Below are positions 18,275 through 28,720 of a DNA stretch of 64,000 nucleotides, in pieces; position 1 is the stretch's first letter; each line of letters opens with the position of its first letter. Both the position numbers and the translations under genes were made by a program. The notes below the pieces were generated by a model, which had not been told where the DNA came from, made no database searches, and was given only the letters and a program-made list of their open reading frames with translations. This DNA comes from Bacillota bacterium (GTDB lineage: Bacteria > Bacillota > Clostridia > Clostridiales > Clostridiaceae): the NCBI GenBank assembly GCA_021781745.1, contig JAJXWH010000009.1, positions 62,001-126,000 of the forward strand. The letters are read 5' to 3'.

Positions 18275-18650
18275 TTTTCCACCCCCACATGAATTTTTGA
18301 AAACTTTAATATTGCATTTTTCCTTCAAATTCCACACATTAAAATAATTATACCACACTTTTTGCAATATTCAATAAAGTATTTTTTCATTTATCAATCA
18401 CTTTGAAAAATTCCGCAATATATTATTTAATATAAATTTGTATGTAATCTATTACAAATCATATTGTTACAACTTAATCCTCATTAAACTATCACAAAGA
18501 AAAGTGCATATTTTATGAATATTACTTTGTTTTTTTATAATTTCATTCGTCTTTAATAATATACTTTATTTTTTAATATCGTACAGTTTTGGGTTGAATA
18601 TGGTAATAATATCAATATAAGTTTTTCAATTAAGGAGAATTATAAATTAT

Positions 18651-19538
18651 ATGTTTAAATGCTTTAACTCTAGGAAAAAATTTTTATTAATATTTGTATT
18701 TTTATTTATTATATTTTTTTCTGTTGTTATCATAAGCTGCAGATACTTATCAATTCATTCCAATAAGAACATTCTACTTGATCCTAATAAAATGTATGTC
18801 CATTATATTGATGTAGGCCAGGGAGATTCTATACTTATTCAGGTAAATAATACAAACTTACTCATTGATTCTGGTCCTAAATCTGATAAGCGTAAATTTT
18901 TAAATTACTTATCTAAATTAAATTTAGATAAATTAGATTATATAATTGCAACTCACCCTCATGAAGATCATATTGGTAATATGGCTGATGTCATAAACAA
19001 ATATCCTGTTTTATCATTTTATGCACCAAAAGTTCAATCTACAACCAAGACCTTTGAAGAGATGATTGATGCTTTAAAAAGTAAAAGTTTAAAAATTAAT
19101 GTTATAAAAAAGGGAACTAATTCAATAAATTTAGGTAAAAATACTAAAATAACAGTCTTTTCTCCTACCAAGGATTACTATGAAGATTTAAATAACTATT
19201 CTCCTATTATTAAAATAGAATACGGAAAGACTTCTTTCTTATTTACTGGAGACGCTCAAAAAGATGTTGAAAAAGAAATACTTGATAATAATGAAGACAT
19301 TAGTGCTGATGTGCTTAAAGTTGGCCATCACGGCTCATCTACCTCTACATCGCCTAATTTTTTAGCTAAAGTAAATCCTTCAATTGGAATAATCTCTGTA
19401 GGGCAGGATAATACTTATAATCATCCTAATGACGAAACACTTAATAACTTAACTAAAAATAAGGTAACTATATTTCGAACTGATAAAGATGGATCAATAG
19501 TATTATCTTCTGACGGTTCAAAAATTACCAAAGAATAA
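18651..19538 (+). CDS. ComEC/Rec2-like metallo-beta-lactamase-fold hydrolase, membrane-anchored
   Basis: The 295-residue protein has an N-terminal membrane anchor (residues 10-30) followed by the MBL domain of the ComEC type: HYIDVGQGDSILIQ, LLIDSGP, THPHEDHIGN (metal ligands), FLFTGDAQ, KVGHHGSSTSTS and NTYNHPNDETL. The catalytic domain should face outside, suggesting DNA or phosphodiester hydrolysis at the surface. It lacks the ComEC channel domain. AAGGAG precedes the ATG, and a terminator follows. Confidence 0.85.
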   Translation: MFKCFNSRKKFLLIFVFLFIIFFSVVIISCRYLSIHSNKNILLDPNKMYVHYIDVGQGDSILIQVNNTNLLIDSGPKSDKRKFLNYLSKLNLDKLDYIIATHPHEDHIGNMADVINKYPVLSFYAPKVQSTTKTFEEMIDALKSKSLKINVIKKGTNSINLGKNTKITVFSPTKDYYEDLNNYSPIIKIEYGKTSFLFTGDAQKDVEKEILDNNEDISADVLKVGHHGSSTSTSPNFLAKVNPSIGIISVGQDNTYNHPNDETLNNLTKNKVTIFRTDKDGSIVLSSDGSKITKE

Positions 19539-19546
19539 AAAAACAA

Positions 19547-19585
19547 TCTATCTTCTCAAATTTATATGAAAAGATAGACTTTTTA
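19547..19585 (+). terminator. Intrinsic terminator after the ComEC-like gene
   Basis: TCTATCTTCTC pairs with GAAAAGATAGA (one mismatch), followed by CTTTTTAT. Confidence 0.75.
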
Positions 19586-19617
19586 TCAATAAAAAACTTT
19601 TAATATTACTTTCTATT

Positions 19618-19675
19618 AGGCACTTGAAAGAAAATAACAGCTCTAAAATACCATAGTTATTTTTTAATTGTGCCT
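19618..19675. repeat. Palindromic element, family B (short copy)
   Basis: AGGCACTTGAAAGAAAATAAC faces GTTATTTTTTAATTGTGCCT around a 17-nt loop. These are the same terminal arms as the copies at 32290 and 34788 but with almost no interior. Its last base overlaps the stop codon of the RNase H-like gene. Confidence 0.75.
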
Positions 19676-20466
19676 TAATAATCTTGATCTAAATCATCCT
19701 CTAATATTTCTTCTGTTTCTTCTTTAGCATCATTATAATCATCTAACTCTTGAAGAACCTCCTCTTCAAAGTTTTCTTCCAAGGCCTCCGATTCAAATAT
19801 ATGATCTTCTATTATAATGTCTTCAAAAATATATTTTTTCCAATTCACATATATATAATATAAATTTATAACATCTTGCTCATTATAAAGAAGAATTTTT
19901 TCAACCTTTTCCTCAGGCATTCTTTTAAAATAACTTCTATCTTTCATAACCTTATGGAAAGTCTTAGCTAAATTAGAGCCGCTAATAACCTCGCCTTCCC
20001 TTACAATATCAAAAACCTTCTCTAATTTTTTGAGACCAATAGATAATTTCTTATATTTTTCATACTCTTTTTGGATGTCTATTGAATCGAATTCTTCGCT
20101 AAAATCATAATATATACCATTCTCTTTAAAAAGATAATTTATAACTGTAAAATCATTGTTACCTGAAAAAGTGATTATTGCCTTTTTTCCTTTTTGTTTC
20201 ATTTTCATAAAATAGTCCCTTGCAAGATATAGAATATTCGTTGCCTCATCTCTATCTTCAATCATATATTGAGTAACTAATATACTATTATTTTTCTTAT
20301 CATATTCACATGCTCCAAATACTCCAATACATTTGGGTTTTTTATAAACATAATGTTCAAGATCAAAGAAGATAACTTCCTCAGGACTATACTCTTTATC
20401 TTGAGACCTTAACATAAATTCATCTCTATATTCTTCTACATTCACCTTATTTTCACGAATAATCAC
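19675..20466 (-). CDS. YprB-type RNase H-like (DEDD) domain protein
   Basis: The 263-residue protein has a DEDD exonuclease fold: FFDLEHYVY (D35, E37), TFSGNNDFTVINYLF (second acidic site) and LLYNEQDVINLYYI (YNxxD site). This fits the RNase_H_2 (YprB) family. The last 45 residues are very acidic. It lies 14 bp after the HAD hydrolase gene on the same strand and is probably co-transcribed. The substrate is unknown but probably a nucleic acid. Confidence 0.7.
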   Translation of the reverse strand: MIIRENKVNVEEYRDEFMLRSQDKEYSPEEVIFFDLEHYVYKKPKCIGVFGACEYDKKNNSILVTQYMIEDRDEATNILYLARDYFMKMKQKGKKAIITFSGNNDFTVINYLFKENGIYYDFSEEFDSIDIQKEYEKYKKLSIGLKKLEKVFDIVREGEVISGSNLAKTFHKVMKDRSYFKRMPEEKVEKILLYNEQDVINLYYIYVNWKKYIFEDIIIEDHIFESEALEENFEEEVLQELDDYNDAKEETEEILEDDLDQDY

Positions 20467-20480
20467 GGTACCACTCTTTT

Positions 20481-21206
20481 CTATAAGAATTGTATATCTT
20501 CGATGTCTAGATTATATATTACATCCTTTCTTTCAACTACCACATTAACTCTTTGAATTAATTCTCTATCTTTCAATACCTTTTGCAAAAGTTCCTTTGT
20601 TGGATTCATGCAGTAAGGATGCTTTACTTTTTTAAACATTGTATAATCTCCAGCTGTATCACCATAGGCATAACTTTCATTTAAATCAATATTATATTTG
20701 TTAACAAAATCATCAATAGCTTTTTCCTTACTTTTGCTATCCCACATCGGAATTACTTCACCTGTATACATATTATTATTTGTAATGTATTTTGCACCTA
20801 TAAAATCTGTAAATCCATATTTTTTTGCCATTTCACCTACTAATTCTGAAGGCGACCCTGATATTATAATTAAAGTGTGATTGTTAGCTAAGTGCCACTT
20901 TATTCTATCTCTTGTAAAAGTATATACTCTATCACCTTTATGTTCTACTACTTTTCTAGCTATATATTCCATTTGATATCTTTCTAATCCTTTAATAGAT
21001 TCAATATATATATCTATCATTTTTAAAAGGTAATTATCATAATCCCCTTGTCTCCTATCCCATTTCATAAAATAAGGTCTTAAGTCATTATACCATCTTT
21101 CTGACTCGATAATCTCATATTTAACCATTTTTTTAAAGACTTCTGTTATTAATCCTTCTCTATATAAAGTACCATCTAAATCAAAAAAAGCACCTACTCT
21201 TGTCAT
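20481..21206 (-). CDS. HAD-family (SerB-like, IB) phosphatase
   Basis: The 241-residue HAD hydrolase has all motifs: FFDLDGTLY (D9/D11 nucleophile and acid), IISGSPSELVGEMAKK (motif II Ser), a lysine before it and YAYGDTAGDYTMFKKV (metal-binding acid pair). The cap resembles the phosphoserine-phosphatase-like IB subclass. It is the first gene of a two-gene unit with the RNase H-like protein. The exact substrate is not evident. Confidence 0.85.
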   Translation of the reverse strand: MTRVGAFFDLDGTLYREGLITEVFKKMVKYEIIESERWYNDLRPYFMKWDRRQGDYDNYLLKMIDIYIESIKGLERYQMEYIARKVVEHKGDRVYTFTRDRIKWHLANNHTLIIISGSPSELVGEMAKKYGFTDFIGAKYITNNNMYTGEVIPMWDSKSKEKAIDDFVNKYNIDLNESYAYGDTAGDYTMFKKVKHPYCMNPTKELLQKVLKDRELIQRVNVVVERKDVIYNLDIEDIQFL

Positions 21207-21321
21207 TGCCTCACATCCTTTTTTACTTATTTATTATACTTTATTTTTATAATTCAGAAAAGATTAGATACTAGGTGAAGTTAATTTTAACTATTAAATT
21301 CTAAAAGTTTCTATAATTAAT

Positions 21322-21363
21322 AAAAACACTATCAAATAAAATTTCTATTGATAGTGTTTTTTT
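21322..21363. terminator. Bidirectional terminator after the nitroreductase gene
   Basis: AAAAACACTATCAA pairs with TTGATAGTGTTTTT, with A/T runs on both sides. Confidence 0.85.
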
Positions 21364-21375
21364 AAATATTATAGC

Positions 21376-21912
21376 TTATTCTATAAATGTCGAAATTTCA
21401 TTTAAACTTTTTCTTACTTTCTTTCTCGTATCATTATGCTCAGGGTATCCTATTGCTACTACTAACCTTACTCTCTTTAATTTATTAATATTTAACAACT
21501 TTTTAAGTTCTTTCTCATTAAACCATCCTAAAATGCATGTACCTAAATTTTGGGCGGTTGCAGCTAAACATATATGCTCTGTTGCTATTCCAAGATCAAC
21601 AGATCTATAATCTTGTTGTTTCATTAAGGCTCCAGCACGAGACGTTAAATTTCCACTCTCTTCTACTACAACAATAAACGCTGGACATTCTGTAGTAAAT
21701 TTATTCATAATTTTATCCTGAAGACAATTCGCAACTTTTGGAACCAGTTCTTCATTGTTCACAACAATAAAGTTCCATGGCTGACTGTTACATGCTGAAG
21801 GCGATAATCTTGCTGCTTCAATACATTTAATTAATTTTTCCTTCTCAACCCGCTTATCTAAGTATTTTCTACAACTTTCACGTTTATTTATTAGTTCAAA
21901 AAATTCTTCCAT
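21376..21912 (-). CDS. Nitroreductase-family flavoprotein
   Basis: The 178-residue protein has FMN-binding nitroreductase motifs: RESCRKYLDKRVEKE at the N-terminus, SPSACNSQPWNFIVV, DLGIATEHICLAATAQNLGTCILGWF and VVAIGYPEH. It is expected to be a homodimeric NAD(P)H-dependent reductase of quinones or nitro compounds. It starts 44 bp after the AI-2E-like gene on the same strand, so co-transcription is likely, and ends in a strong terminator. Confidence 0.9.
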   Translation of the reverse strand: MEEFFELINKRESCRKYLDKRVEKEKLIKCIEAARLSPSACNSQPWNFIVVNNEELVPKVANCLQDKIMNKFTTECPAFIVVVEESGNLTSRAGALMKQQDYRSVDLGIATEHICLAATAQNLGTCILGWFNEKELKKLLNINKLKRVRLVVAIGYPEHNDTRKKVRKSLNEISTFIE

Positions 21913-21956
21913 TATGATTCTCCTAACATAGGTTATAATTACTTTTTCATCAGATT

Positions 21957-23123
21957 TTAGATACTAGAATCATCTAATTTTTCTTTTCTAACTAAGTTTG
22001 GATTGTTTTGTTTAAATTTATTATATATTTTTTCATAATATACTTTTATCGTGGCCATTGTAGGCGATCCTAACAGCATACCAATTGGACCTAGAATCCC
22101 ACCACCTATAGCTACACCTAAAATGATCCCGAAGGGACTTATGCCAACTCTCTTTCCTATAAGCTTAGGATCAAGATACCACGCATCAAATAAATGAATA
22201 GAAAGCAACACAAGAAATACTATTAAAGCCTTCATAGGCGAAATAAAAATTGCGACTGCAGCACCAACAATCTCACCAATAAATGGCCCAAAGTAAGGAA
22301 TCATATTAGTTACTCCTCCAATTAACGCAATTAACGGCGCATACGGTTCTCCTACAATTACTAGCCCAAAAAGTGCTATAATCCCTATTATTGCAGAATC
22401 AATTGCTTTTATTCCAATATAAATTCCTATCATTTTATGATATGTTCTAATAAGTTCAATTAATTTAGTTCCATTCTCCTCTTTAAGAATCATATATGTA
22501 ATAGTTCTTGCACCTCTAATAAGTTTTTCCTTATCTGCTAAAACATAAATTGAAATTAAAAAACCTAGAAGTACATTAAGAAGATTTGATGTAAACGATA
22601 ATAAATACATTGCAAGATTTTGTAGTAAACTTATTGTTACACTTCCAATTTGACTAGATACTTCTTCAAATTTCTTTAGCAAGCCTGCCTGCATAATCAA
22701 TCCTTTAACTCTATCATTTTGAAGGATAGTATTTATCCATTTTTGTACCATCTCTACATACTTAGGCATCTCTGCTGTTATTTTTAATATACTGTCTACT
22801 ATACTTGGTATAGTAAAAAATAGCACTATAAATATTAAAGCGATAATTATAAAATATGTAACTCCTATGGCGAATACTTTTTTTATCATTAAACGTTTTT
22901 CAAAAAAACTTACTATTGGATTTAATATATAAGCACAAATCATAGCATATATAAATGGAGTCATAATTGATAATATTTTTTTAACAACATCAAAAAAATA
23001 ATTATAGTTATCAATAAGCTTGTAACCAATTACCCCTATTAGTGCAAATATTAATATATCTCTATATTTAATATTTCTATTAATAAACAATCTCTCCCAT
23101 ATCCTCTCTTGTAAATTATTCAT
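21957..23123 (-). CDS. AI-2E-family (PerM/YtvI-like) membrane transporter
   Basis: About eight membrane helices carry the family hallmark in the C-terminal half: GVTNMIPYFGPFIGEIVGAAVA and KLIGKRVGISPFGIILGVAIGGGILGPIGMLLGSP. Members export autoinducers or exchange cations; specificity is not readable. The frame allows an ATG at 23144 without a ribosome site. The ATG at 23123 has TTAGG nearby and is preferred, giving 388 residues. Confidence 0.85.
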   Translation of the reverse strand: MNNLQERIWERLFINRNIKYRDILIFALIGVIGYKLIDNYNYFFDVVKKILSIMTPFIYAMICAYILNPIVSFFEKRLMIKKVFAIGVTYFIIIALIFIVLFFTIPSIVDSILKITAEMPKYVEMVQKWINTILQNDRVKGLIMQAGLLKKFEEVSSQIGSVTISLLQNLAMYLLSFTSNLLNVLLGFLISIYVLADKEKLIRGARTITYMILKEENGTKLIELIRTYHKMIGIYIGIKAIDSAIIGIIALFGLVIVGEPYAPLIALIGGVTNMIPYFGPFIGEIVGAAVAIFISPMKALIVFLVLLSIHLFDAWYLDPKLIGKRVGISPFGIILGVAIGGGILGPIGMLLGSPTMATIKVYYEKIYNKFKQNNPNLVRKEKLDDSSI

Positions 23124-23240
23124 ATGCCTAATTATACCATACATTCATTTTTAACGTTATTGTATATTTCTGAAAAGCGAAATAAAATTCTGTAATATAG
23201 TTATAGATTAAATTCAATTATTCAAAATGTCTAACTTCAC

Positions 23241-23335
23241 TTGATTTAAGACATATATCTAAACAAAGAAATTATATAAATGTTTGTGAAATGGACATTT
23301 ATATAATTTCAGTTGATATATATCTTAAGTCTTGC
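23241..23335. repeat. Palindromic element, family A (interior-deleted copy)
   Basis: The arms AAACAAAGAAATTATATAAAT and ACATTTATATAATTTCAGTT are nearly identical to the ends of the copy at 29816. The whole interior of that copy is missing, and the junction lies exactly at ACATTT, a hexamer present on both sides of the 29816 interior. Outer arms TTAAGACATATATC/GATATATATCTTAA extend the hairpin. Confidence 0.8.
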
Positions 23336-23341
23336 GTATCT

Positions 23342-25033
23342 TTACATTTTTTCTACTACATCTATTCCTAGTAATTCTAAACCGTTCTTTATTACTTGAA
23401 GGCTTGCTTTGACTAAATTTAATCTAGTAACTTTTAAGTCTTCATCTTCTAAATTTAATACAGAATGTGCATTATAGAATTTATTAAATCCCTTTGCAAC
23501 TTCTATTACATATCTTGTTAATATTGATGGTTCTAATTTATCCAAAGCTAAAGTAATTACATTATTAAAATTAGCTAAGCTCTTAACTAATTCAAACTCT
23601 TCTTTTGAAGCTAATTTACTATAATCAACAGTTCCACTGCATCCATTTCCTCTGTTTAATATACTGTTTCCTCTTGCATATGAATATTGAACATATGGCC
23701 CAGTTTCTCCATCGAATGATAATATTTCCTTCCAATCGAAAACAATATCCTTTTCTCTTGAATTCTTAAGATAAGTGAAGACTACTGCTCCTACGCCAAT
23801 TTTCTTTGCAACTTCCTCTTTATTTTCAAGTTCTGGATTCTTTTCATTAATAACTTCTTTAGTCTTTTCAACTGCTTCACGAAGTAAATCGTCTAGTAAA
23901 ACAATTGATCCATTTCTTGTTGAAAGTTTTCTATCCGCAAATTTAACTAATCCAAACCCTACGTGTACGCAATCTTTTGCCCAGTCATGTCCTGCAAGTT
24001 CTAATACCTTAAATACTTGCTTAAAATGTAGTGCTTGTGGAGTTCCAACTACATAAACACACTTGTAAAAATCATAAGTCTTCTTTCTGTACATAGCAGC
24101 TGCAAGATCTCTAGTTGCATATATCGAGGCACCATCACCTTTAAGCACTATACATGGAGGCATATTATATTCTTCAAGCATAACAACTTGAGCTCCGTTA
24201 CTTTCCACTAAAAGACCTTTTTCTCTTAACTCATTAACAACAACGTCCATCTTGTCATTATAAAATGCTTCACCAGCTAAAGAATCAAATTTTACACCTA
24301 AAATATCATATACTCTTTCAAATTCCTTTAAACTTAACTCTCTAAATCTAGTCCAAAGAGCTGTAGCCTTTTCATCACCAGTTTCTAATGCCTTAAAGTT
24401 CGCTCTTGCTTCATCTTCTAACGCAGGATCTTTTTCCGCTTCTTCATGGAATTTCACATATATTCTGAGTAATTCATCAATTGGAGCCTTTTCTAAAGCC
24501 TCTCCATCTACCCATCTGTCATAAGCAGAGATAAGCTTACCAAATTGAGTTCCCCAGTCTCCTAAGTGGTTTAAACCAACTGTATTATAGCCTTCCTTCT
24601 TAAACATTTTATATAAAGCATTTCCTATAGCTGTAGTAAATAAGTGTCCTACATGGAAAGGCTTTGCTATATTAGGTGAAGAGTATTCAACACAGACAGT
24701 TTTTCCTTCTCCTACATTAGACGATCCATAGCTATCTCCATCTTCTAAAACTTTTTCAATTGTATTTTCTGCAAATACCCCTTTATCAACGAAGAAATTA
24801 AGGTATGGTCCTAAATTTTCAATTTTTTCAAAGCCTTCAGTCGGAATAGAATTCTTCAATTCCTCTGCTATCATATTAGGAGCCTTTCTCATAACTTTAG
24901 ATAATTGAAAACATGGAAAAGCATAATCTCCCATTTCTGGCTTTGGTGGTATTTCAATTAGATTTTCTATAGTTTCAATATCTAATTCCACATGAGCTTT
25001 TATTAATTCTGCAACCTTATTTTTGTAATCCAT
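23342..25033 (-). CDS. argS: Arginyl-tRNA synthetase
   Basis: The 563-residue class I synthetase has the N-terminal Add-1 domain, the HIGH-like motif in [38 protein letters not shown], a KMSKS-like region at [17 protein letters not shown], and a C-terminal helical anticodon-binding DALR domain ([29 protein letters not shown]). It charges tRNA-Arg. AGGAGG precedes the ATG. A T-box leader starts about 440 nt upstream and ends 162 nt before the gene, so expression should respond to uncharged tRNA-Arg. Confidence 0.97.
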   Translation of the reverse strand: MDYKNKVAELIKAHVELDIETIENLIEIPPKPEMGDYAFPCFQLSKVMRKAPNMIAEELKNSIPTEGFEKIENLGPYLNFFVDKGVFAENTIEKVLEDGDSYGSSNVGEGKTVCVEYSSPNIAKPFHVGHLFTTAIGNALYKMFKKEGYNTVGLNHLGDWGTQFGKLISAYDRWVDGEALEKAPIDELLRIYVKFHEEAEKDPALEDEARANFKALETGDEKATALWTRFRELSLKEFERVYDILGVKFDSLAGEAFYNDKMDVVVNELREKGLLVESNGAQVVMLEEYNMPPCIVLKGDGASIYATRDLAAAMYRKKTYDFYKCVYVVGTPQALHFKQVFKVLELAGHDWAKDCVHVGFGLVKFADRKLSTRNGSIVLLDDLLREAVEKTKEVINEKNPELENKEEVAKKIGVGAVVFTYLKNSREKDIVFDWKEILSFDGETGPYVQYSYARGNSILNRGNGCSGTVDYSKLASKEEFELVKSLANFNNVITLALDKLEPSILTRYVIEVAKGFNKFYNAHSVLNLEDEDLKVTRLNLVKASLQVIKNGLELLGIDVVEKM

Positions 25034-25195
25034 AAATATCCTCCTTGATTTTGGTCAAATATTATTATCTAAATTCAACAGGAACTATCCTGTAAAATTT
25101 TTAGCAAACCATTTTATTATAGGACTAATAATTATTTTTAACTTTTTGTGGTAAATGTAATTATATTAATTTAAGAAAATATATTATTATACAAA

Positions 25196-25224
25196 GAAAA
25201 AAAGCTCCTCTCTTAAATAAGAGA
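25196..25224 (-). terminator. T-box terminator hairpin
   Basis: On the minus strand TCTCTT-ATTT-AAGAGA forms the stem, followed by GGAGC and a run of seven T. It is mutually exclusive with the antiterminator that contains the T-box. Confidence 0.8.
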
Positions 25225-25475
25225 CGAACTATCCGCGGTACCACTCTAATTGTATCTTATATAAATAAGATACCCCTTAACTTTTAACGCAAATTTCTTG
25301 CGATCCTCCTTACTCAAAATATAAAAAGATAATATCTATAATTTATCTTTTCTATATCTATTTCAGGTGATTTCTCCAAGGCTCTCTTCATATTAATCTA
25401 TCCATAGGGCTTACACCATTCCCCTATTCGCTTAAGGAATCAATTAAATTACTTTCCTCTTCACAGAATTTTCAT
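25196..25475 (-). promoter_or_regulatory. T-box leader (tRNA-Arg sensing) of argS
   Basis: The T-box core AGAGTGGTACCGCGG is on the minus strand at 25247-25233. It is followed by a hairpin and seven T (25203-25197). Upstream lies the long stem-I region from about 25475, including the AGTAA-type and GAATAGGGGAATGG segments. An AGA arginine triplet at 25387-25385 sits where the specifier is expected, but I could not fold the RNA to prove it. T-boxes anti-terminate when an uncharged tRNA bridges specifier and antiterminator. Confidence 0.9.
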
Positions 25476-25554
25476 ATTAATGATAATATATTATACAAAC
25501 TATATATTTATTTGTCAACTTTGTGATTTTTATATTCTTCAATATAATTTAATA

Positions 25555-26211
25555 TTATAAAATATATAATAATGAATTACCAAGTCTATACAACATATTT
25601 ATTATAATATCGGCTGGTACTTGGATTACTCTTCCTCCAACATATATTAAAACTAACATTATTATCATTTGATATTGATAAAACATTCCTTCATACTTAT
25701 AGAAAGTCTTTGGATTTAAATCTCTCAAGAGACTAAATCCATCCAAAGGCGGAACTGGAATTAAATTAAATAGTCCCAAAAATACATTAAGTGTAAGTAT
25801 TTCTTCTATCATTGACTGTAATACAGTATTCAACGCCGTTGGTAGTCCGTTTGCAAATCTCACATAAAGCACCAATACTAACACAGCTACTATAGAAATT
25901 AAAAAGTTTGCAATTGGCCCTGCAAGACTAACTTTTAAATGATCCCTATGATAATTTTTAAACGCTGATGAATTTGTTTGTACAGGCTTCGCCCATCCAA
26001 ATCCAAAAAGTAAAACCATAATAAATCCTAACGGATCAATATGTGTAATTGGATTTAAACTTAATCTACCTTGAAATCTTGGCGTCTTATCTCCTAATCT
26101 ATCAGCTACTAATGCATGTGCATATTCATGAAATGTAAAAGCAATAAGTATAGCTGGAAGCATTATAATTTTATTATATATTATTTGTTGTATATTAAAT
26201 AGTGAACCCAT
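25555..26211 (-). CDS. Site-2 protease family (M50) membrane metalloprotease
   Basis: The 218-residue multi-pass protein has the zinc motif FTFHEYAHALVADRLGD near residue 27 and the second-site motif NLIPVPPLDGFSLLRDL near 150. There are about five membrane segments and no PDZ domain. This is the compact YwhC/FtsH-independent clostridial S2P type. It should cleave membrane-embedded substrates; which ones is unknown. It is a separate unit upstream of the T-box/argS region. Confidence 0.85.
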   Translation of the reverse strand: MGSLFNIQQIIYNKIIMLPAILIAFTFHEYAHALVADRLGDKTPRFQGRLSLNPITHIDPLGFIMVLLFGFGWAKPVQTNSSAFKNYHRDHLKVSLAGPIANFLISIVAVLVLVLYVRFANGLPTALNTVLQSMIEEILTLNVFLGLFNLIPVPPLDGFSLLRDLNPKTFYKYEGMFYQYQMIIMLVLIYVGGRVIQVPADIIINMLYRLGNSLLYIL

Positions 26212-26436
26212 ATTTTCCTCCTCTTTTCCTATACATGTCTTGTATTATACCATATTTACCAAGTATTAATACAATATTTTTTTAATTTTATTCTCTATGA
26301 CATTAAATTTAACATTATAAACATTAAATTCTAACTTTATGCGTTAGAATCTATTTTTTGCATTATTATCGTATAAATTATATTACAAATAAAGGATACT
26401 CAATCACTATTTTAATTGAATACCCTTCAAAAATAT

Positions 26437-27471
26437 TTATTTTGTATTTAAATTCTTATAGACTAATTTCCCATTATTATCAACTGTAGCTATAAAATCA
26501 TCTTTAATCTGAATAAGCTTTCCTTCATATTCAACTTCACTTCCTGAAGTTAAGTTCTTCACGCTTCCTTTAAGATTGTCATTAACCAAAATTTCACTCT
26601 TATTATTAAAATATATATCGTCAGAATTTACAACAGAGTCTAGTGCGACTTTTTTCCAAGTTGAAGTATTCTCATCAACTTTACCATAAGTTATGTTTGT
26701 TATTTTATCTCCATTAAGTTCTCCCATATATACTACGTCGTTTCTATCAATTCCCAGAAGCGTCAATTTCTTATTTGAATTAAAATTTAGCTGCTTGTTA
26801 GGTGACGTAACATAAAATGTTCCTTTTATTTTATCTGCATAAATTAATCTATCAGCATGAGGAATAACTTGTATATTACCTAAAATATATGTTTTAAGAT
26901 TAACTTCCTGCATATCATTATTTCTATCTATTCTGTAGACAGTATCCTTTGATCCACCTTTATCTATATCCACATAATATACTCCTGTAAAAATTGAAGC
27001 ACTTATTTTTTTAATCTTCATATTATCCTGATATGTACACATTTCCTTAACGAGAGTTTCCGTCTCATTAACTGCATTGTATGTTATAATTTGAATTTTA
27101 GGTTTACCACTTTTTTCAACCTTTTCGGCTATTACTAAAATATCTCTTTCTGGAAGCCAGTCATAATACAGAATCGTTCCTTTATCTTGAGTTGTAATCT
27201 GAGCACTTTTTCCAGTTTTAGTATCTTCTAAAAATAATCTATCATCTTCTTTATAACTCAAATATTTACCATTATATGATATACTAATATTTTCAGCTTT
27301 TGCTGAAATAGTTGCATTAATATCCTTTGTGTTGTCTTTTTTTAGATCTAATATATTACTTTTAAATTCTGATGTATGCTTAAATACAACGTTATTTAAA
27401 AAATATAAGACACCAACTTGTAGTATTATAGATAACATTGCCCAGGCAATTACCTTTTTAAACACCTTCAT
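26437..27471 (-). CDS. Membrane-anchored beta-propeller-like protein of unknown function
   Basis: An N-terminal membrane anchor (residues 8-28) is followed by about 300 residues of repeated short strands with WD40/TolB-like spacing: ISISYNGKYLSYKEDDRLFLEDTKTGKSAQI, then ILYYDWLPERDILVIAEKV. This suggests an extracytoplasmic propeller. There is no catalytic motif. It starts 20 bp after the NAGPA-type glycosidase gene and both proteins are membrane-anchored, so they are probably co-expressed and may act together at the cell surface. Confidence 0.6.
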   Translation of the reverse strand: MKVFKKVIAWAMLSIILQVGVLYFLNNVVFKHTSEFKSNILDLKKDNTKDINATISAKAENISISYNGKYLSYKEDDRLFLEDTKTGKSAQITTQDKGTILYYDWLPERDILVIAEKVEKSGKPKIQIITYNAVNETETLVKEMCTYQDNMKIKKISASIFTGVYYVDIDKGGSKDTVYRIDRNNDMQEVNLKTYILGNIQVIPHADRLIYADKIKGTFYVTSPNKQLNFNSNKKLTLLGIDRNDVVYMGELNGDKITNITYGKVDENTSTWKKVALDSVVNSDDIYFNNKSEILVNDNLKGSVKNLTSGSEVEYEGKLIQIKDDFIATVDNNGKLVYKNLNTK

Positions 27472-27491
27472 AACCTGATCCCACCTTCTGT

Positions 27492-28535
27492 TTATTTAAC
27501 AATAATTGCTGTAGCAATAGTTCTTTCACCCATGCTGTTTGATGGCTTGTTAATTATATCTCCATCATAATACATTGTTGTTGATTTTCCTCCATCTAAG
27601 TTGATTGCATTAATAGCACCCAATTGATACATTATTTCTTGCACTTCTTTAACTGTAGCACCAAAGCTTCCTATTTCTCTTCCATCAATAACCATAAGAA
27701 TTATAGCGCCATCCTGCCTTTGCCCTATTGCAGTTTTAGGGGCAATTCCAAAACCACCATCTCCATTTATTGTCAACTTCTTACCACCGATGATTAGTGC
27801 AGGTGTAAAACTCACAGCTTCCTGAACTCCTTGTTCTTTTAGTTCATTTACTGTATAATCCCCTACCATCATTTTACCTTCCTTTGTTATGCCAAGACAA
27901 GTTGTTGCTTTACCATTTAGATCGTCATTTACAACTTTTCCTCCTGTCATAACTACACCTGTTGGTAATCCGCCATTTCCGGTCCATGCTTGTGTTGAAG
28001 ATTGATCTACAAATCCCCCACCATTAATTGCTGCAATAGCACCATTTTCTTCAGCAATTTGAGATGTTGTTTCACCTTCTACTCCTAGCTTAGAAGTTAC
28101 TCCAATCTTAACTCTCGTTGGATCTTTTATAACCATGTAATAACCATTATATTTTGAATTACCTTCAATTGTATGAATTTCAATAGTATCATCTTTAATT
28201 TTGGGAATATTTATTTGAGATAAATCAGTCTTTTCACCATTTGTTTCAACTGAATTTTGGCCCTGAATTTCTGCTATTTTAGCATCAGACATAAACCATT
28301 TAACCAAAAATTGGTGACTTCCTGAAGTCATAGCTGCTCCAACATATGTAGATTTCGCACTTTCAAATGGTCCATATAAAATCATAAAAGGAAAAGTGCA
28401 TGCTGTAAACAACATTTCAAAAGCAAAAAAAATAATTAATGTTTTAAAATTTATTTTCTTTCTATTTTTCTTACCTTTTTTTATTTTCACTTTAGATTTT
28501 GGCTTTATATTTTTATTATTTTTATTCGTATTCAT
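27492..28535 (-). CDS. Phosphodiester glycosidase family (NAGPA domain) membrane protein
   Basis: A lysine-rich cytoplasmic tail and one membrane helix precede the NAGPA domain, which has AAINGGGFVD, GGLPTGVVMTGGKV, LGITKEGKMMVGDY, PKTAIGQRQDGAIILMVIDGR and AINLDGGKSTTMYYDG. The family includes the enzyme that removes GlcNAc from phosphodiesters, and bacterial members are linked to exopolysaccharide or wall polymers. An ATG at 28574 is open, but AGAGAGGA lies before the ATG at 28535, giving 347 residues. It precedes the propeller-like gene in an operon. Confidence 0.85.
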   Translation of the reverse strand: MNTNKNNKNIKPKSKVKIKKGKKNRKKINFKTLIIFFAFEMLFTACTFPFMILYGPFESAKSTYVGAAMTSGSHQFLVKWFMSDAKIAEIQGQNSVETNGEKTDLSQINIPKIKDDTIEIHTIEGNSKYNGYYMVIKDPTRVKIGVTSKLGVEGETTSQIAEENGAIAAINGGGFVDQSSTQAWTGNGGLPTGVVMTGGKVVNDDLNGKATTCLGITKEGKMMVGDYTVNELKEQGVQEAVSFTPALIIGGKKLTINGDGGFGIAPKTAIGQRQDGAIILMVIDGREIGSFGATVKEVQEIMYQLGAINAINLDGGKSTTMYYDGDIINKPSNSMGERTIATAIIVK

Positions 28536-28720
28536 TTTATTATCCTCTCTAAAAATGCTTACATTCGCTATCATATTTTAAATTACGCCAAACTTTATTA
28601 TATATTATTTTATTTTAAATTACAATAATTTCATTTTTCCATCATTTTATTCTAATGCTAAATTAAATTTTTTCTTTAAATCCTATTATGTTATAATTAC
28701 ACTTAGGAGGTAGTCGTTTT

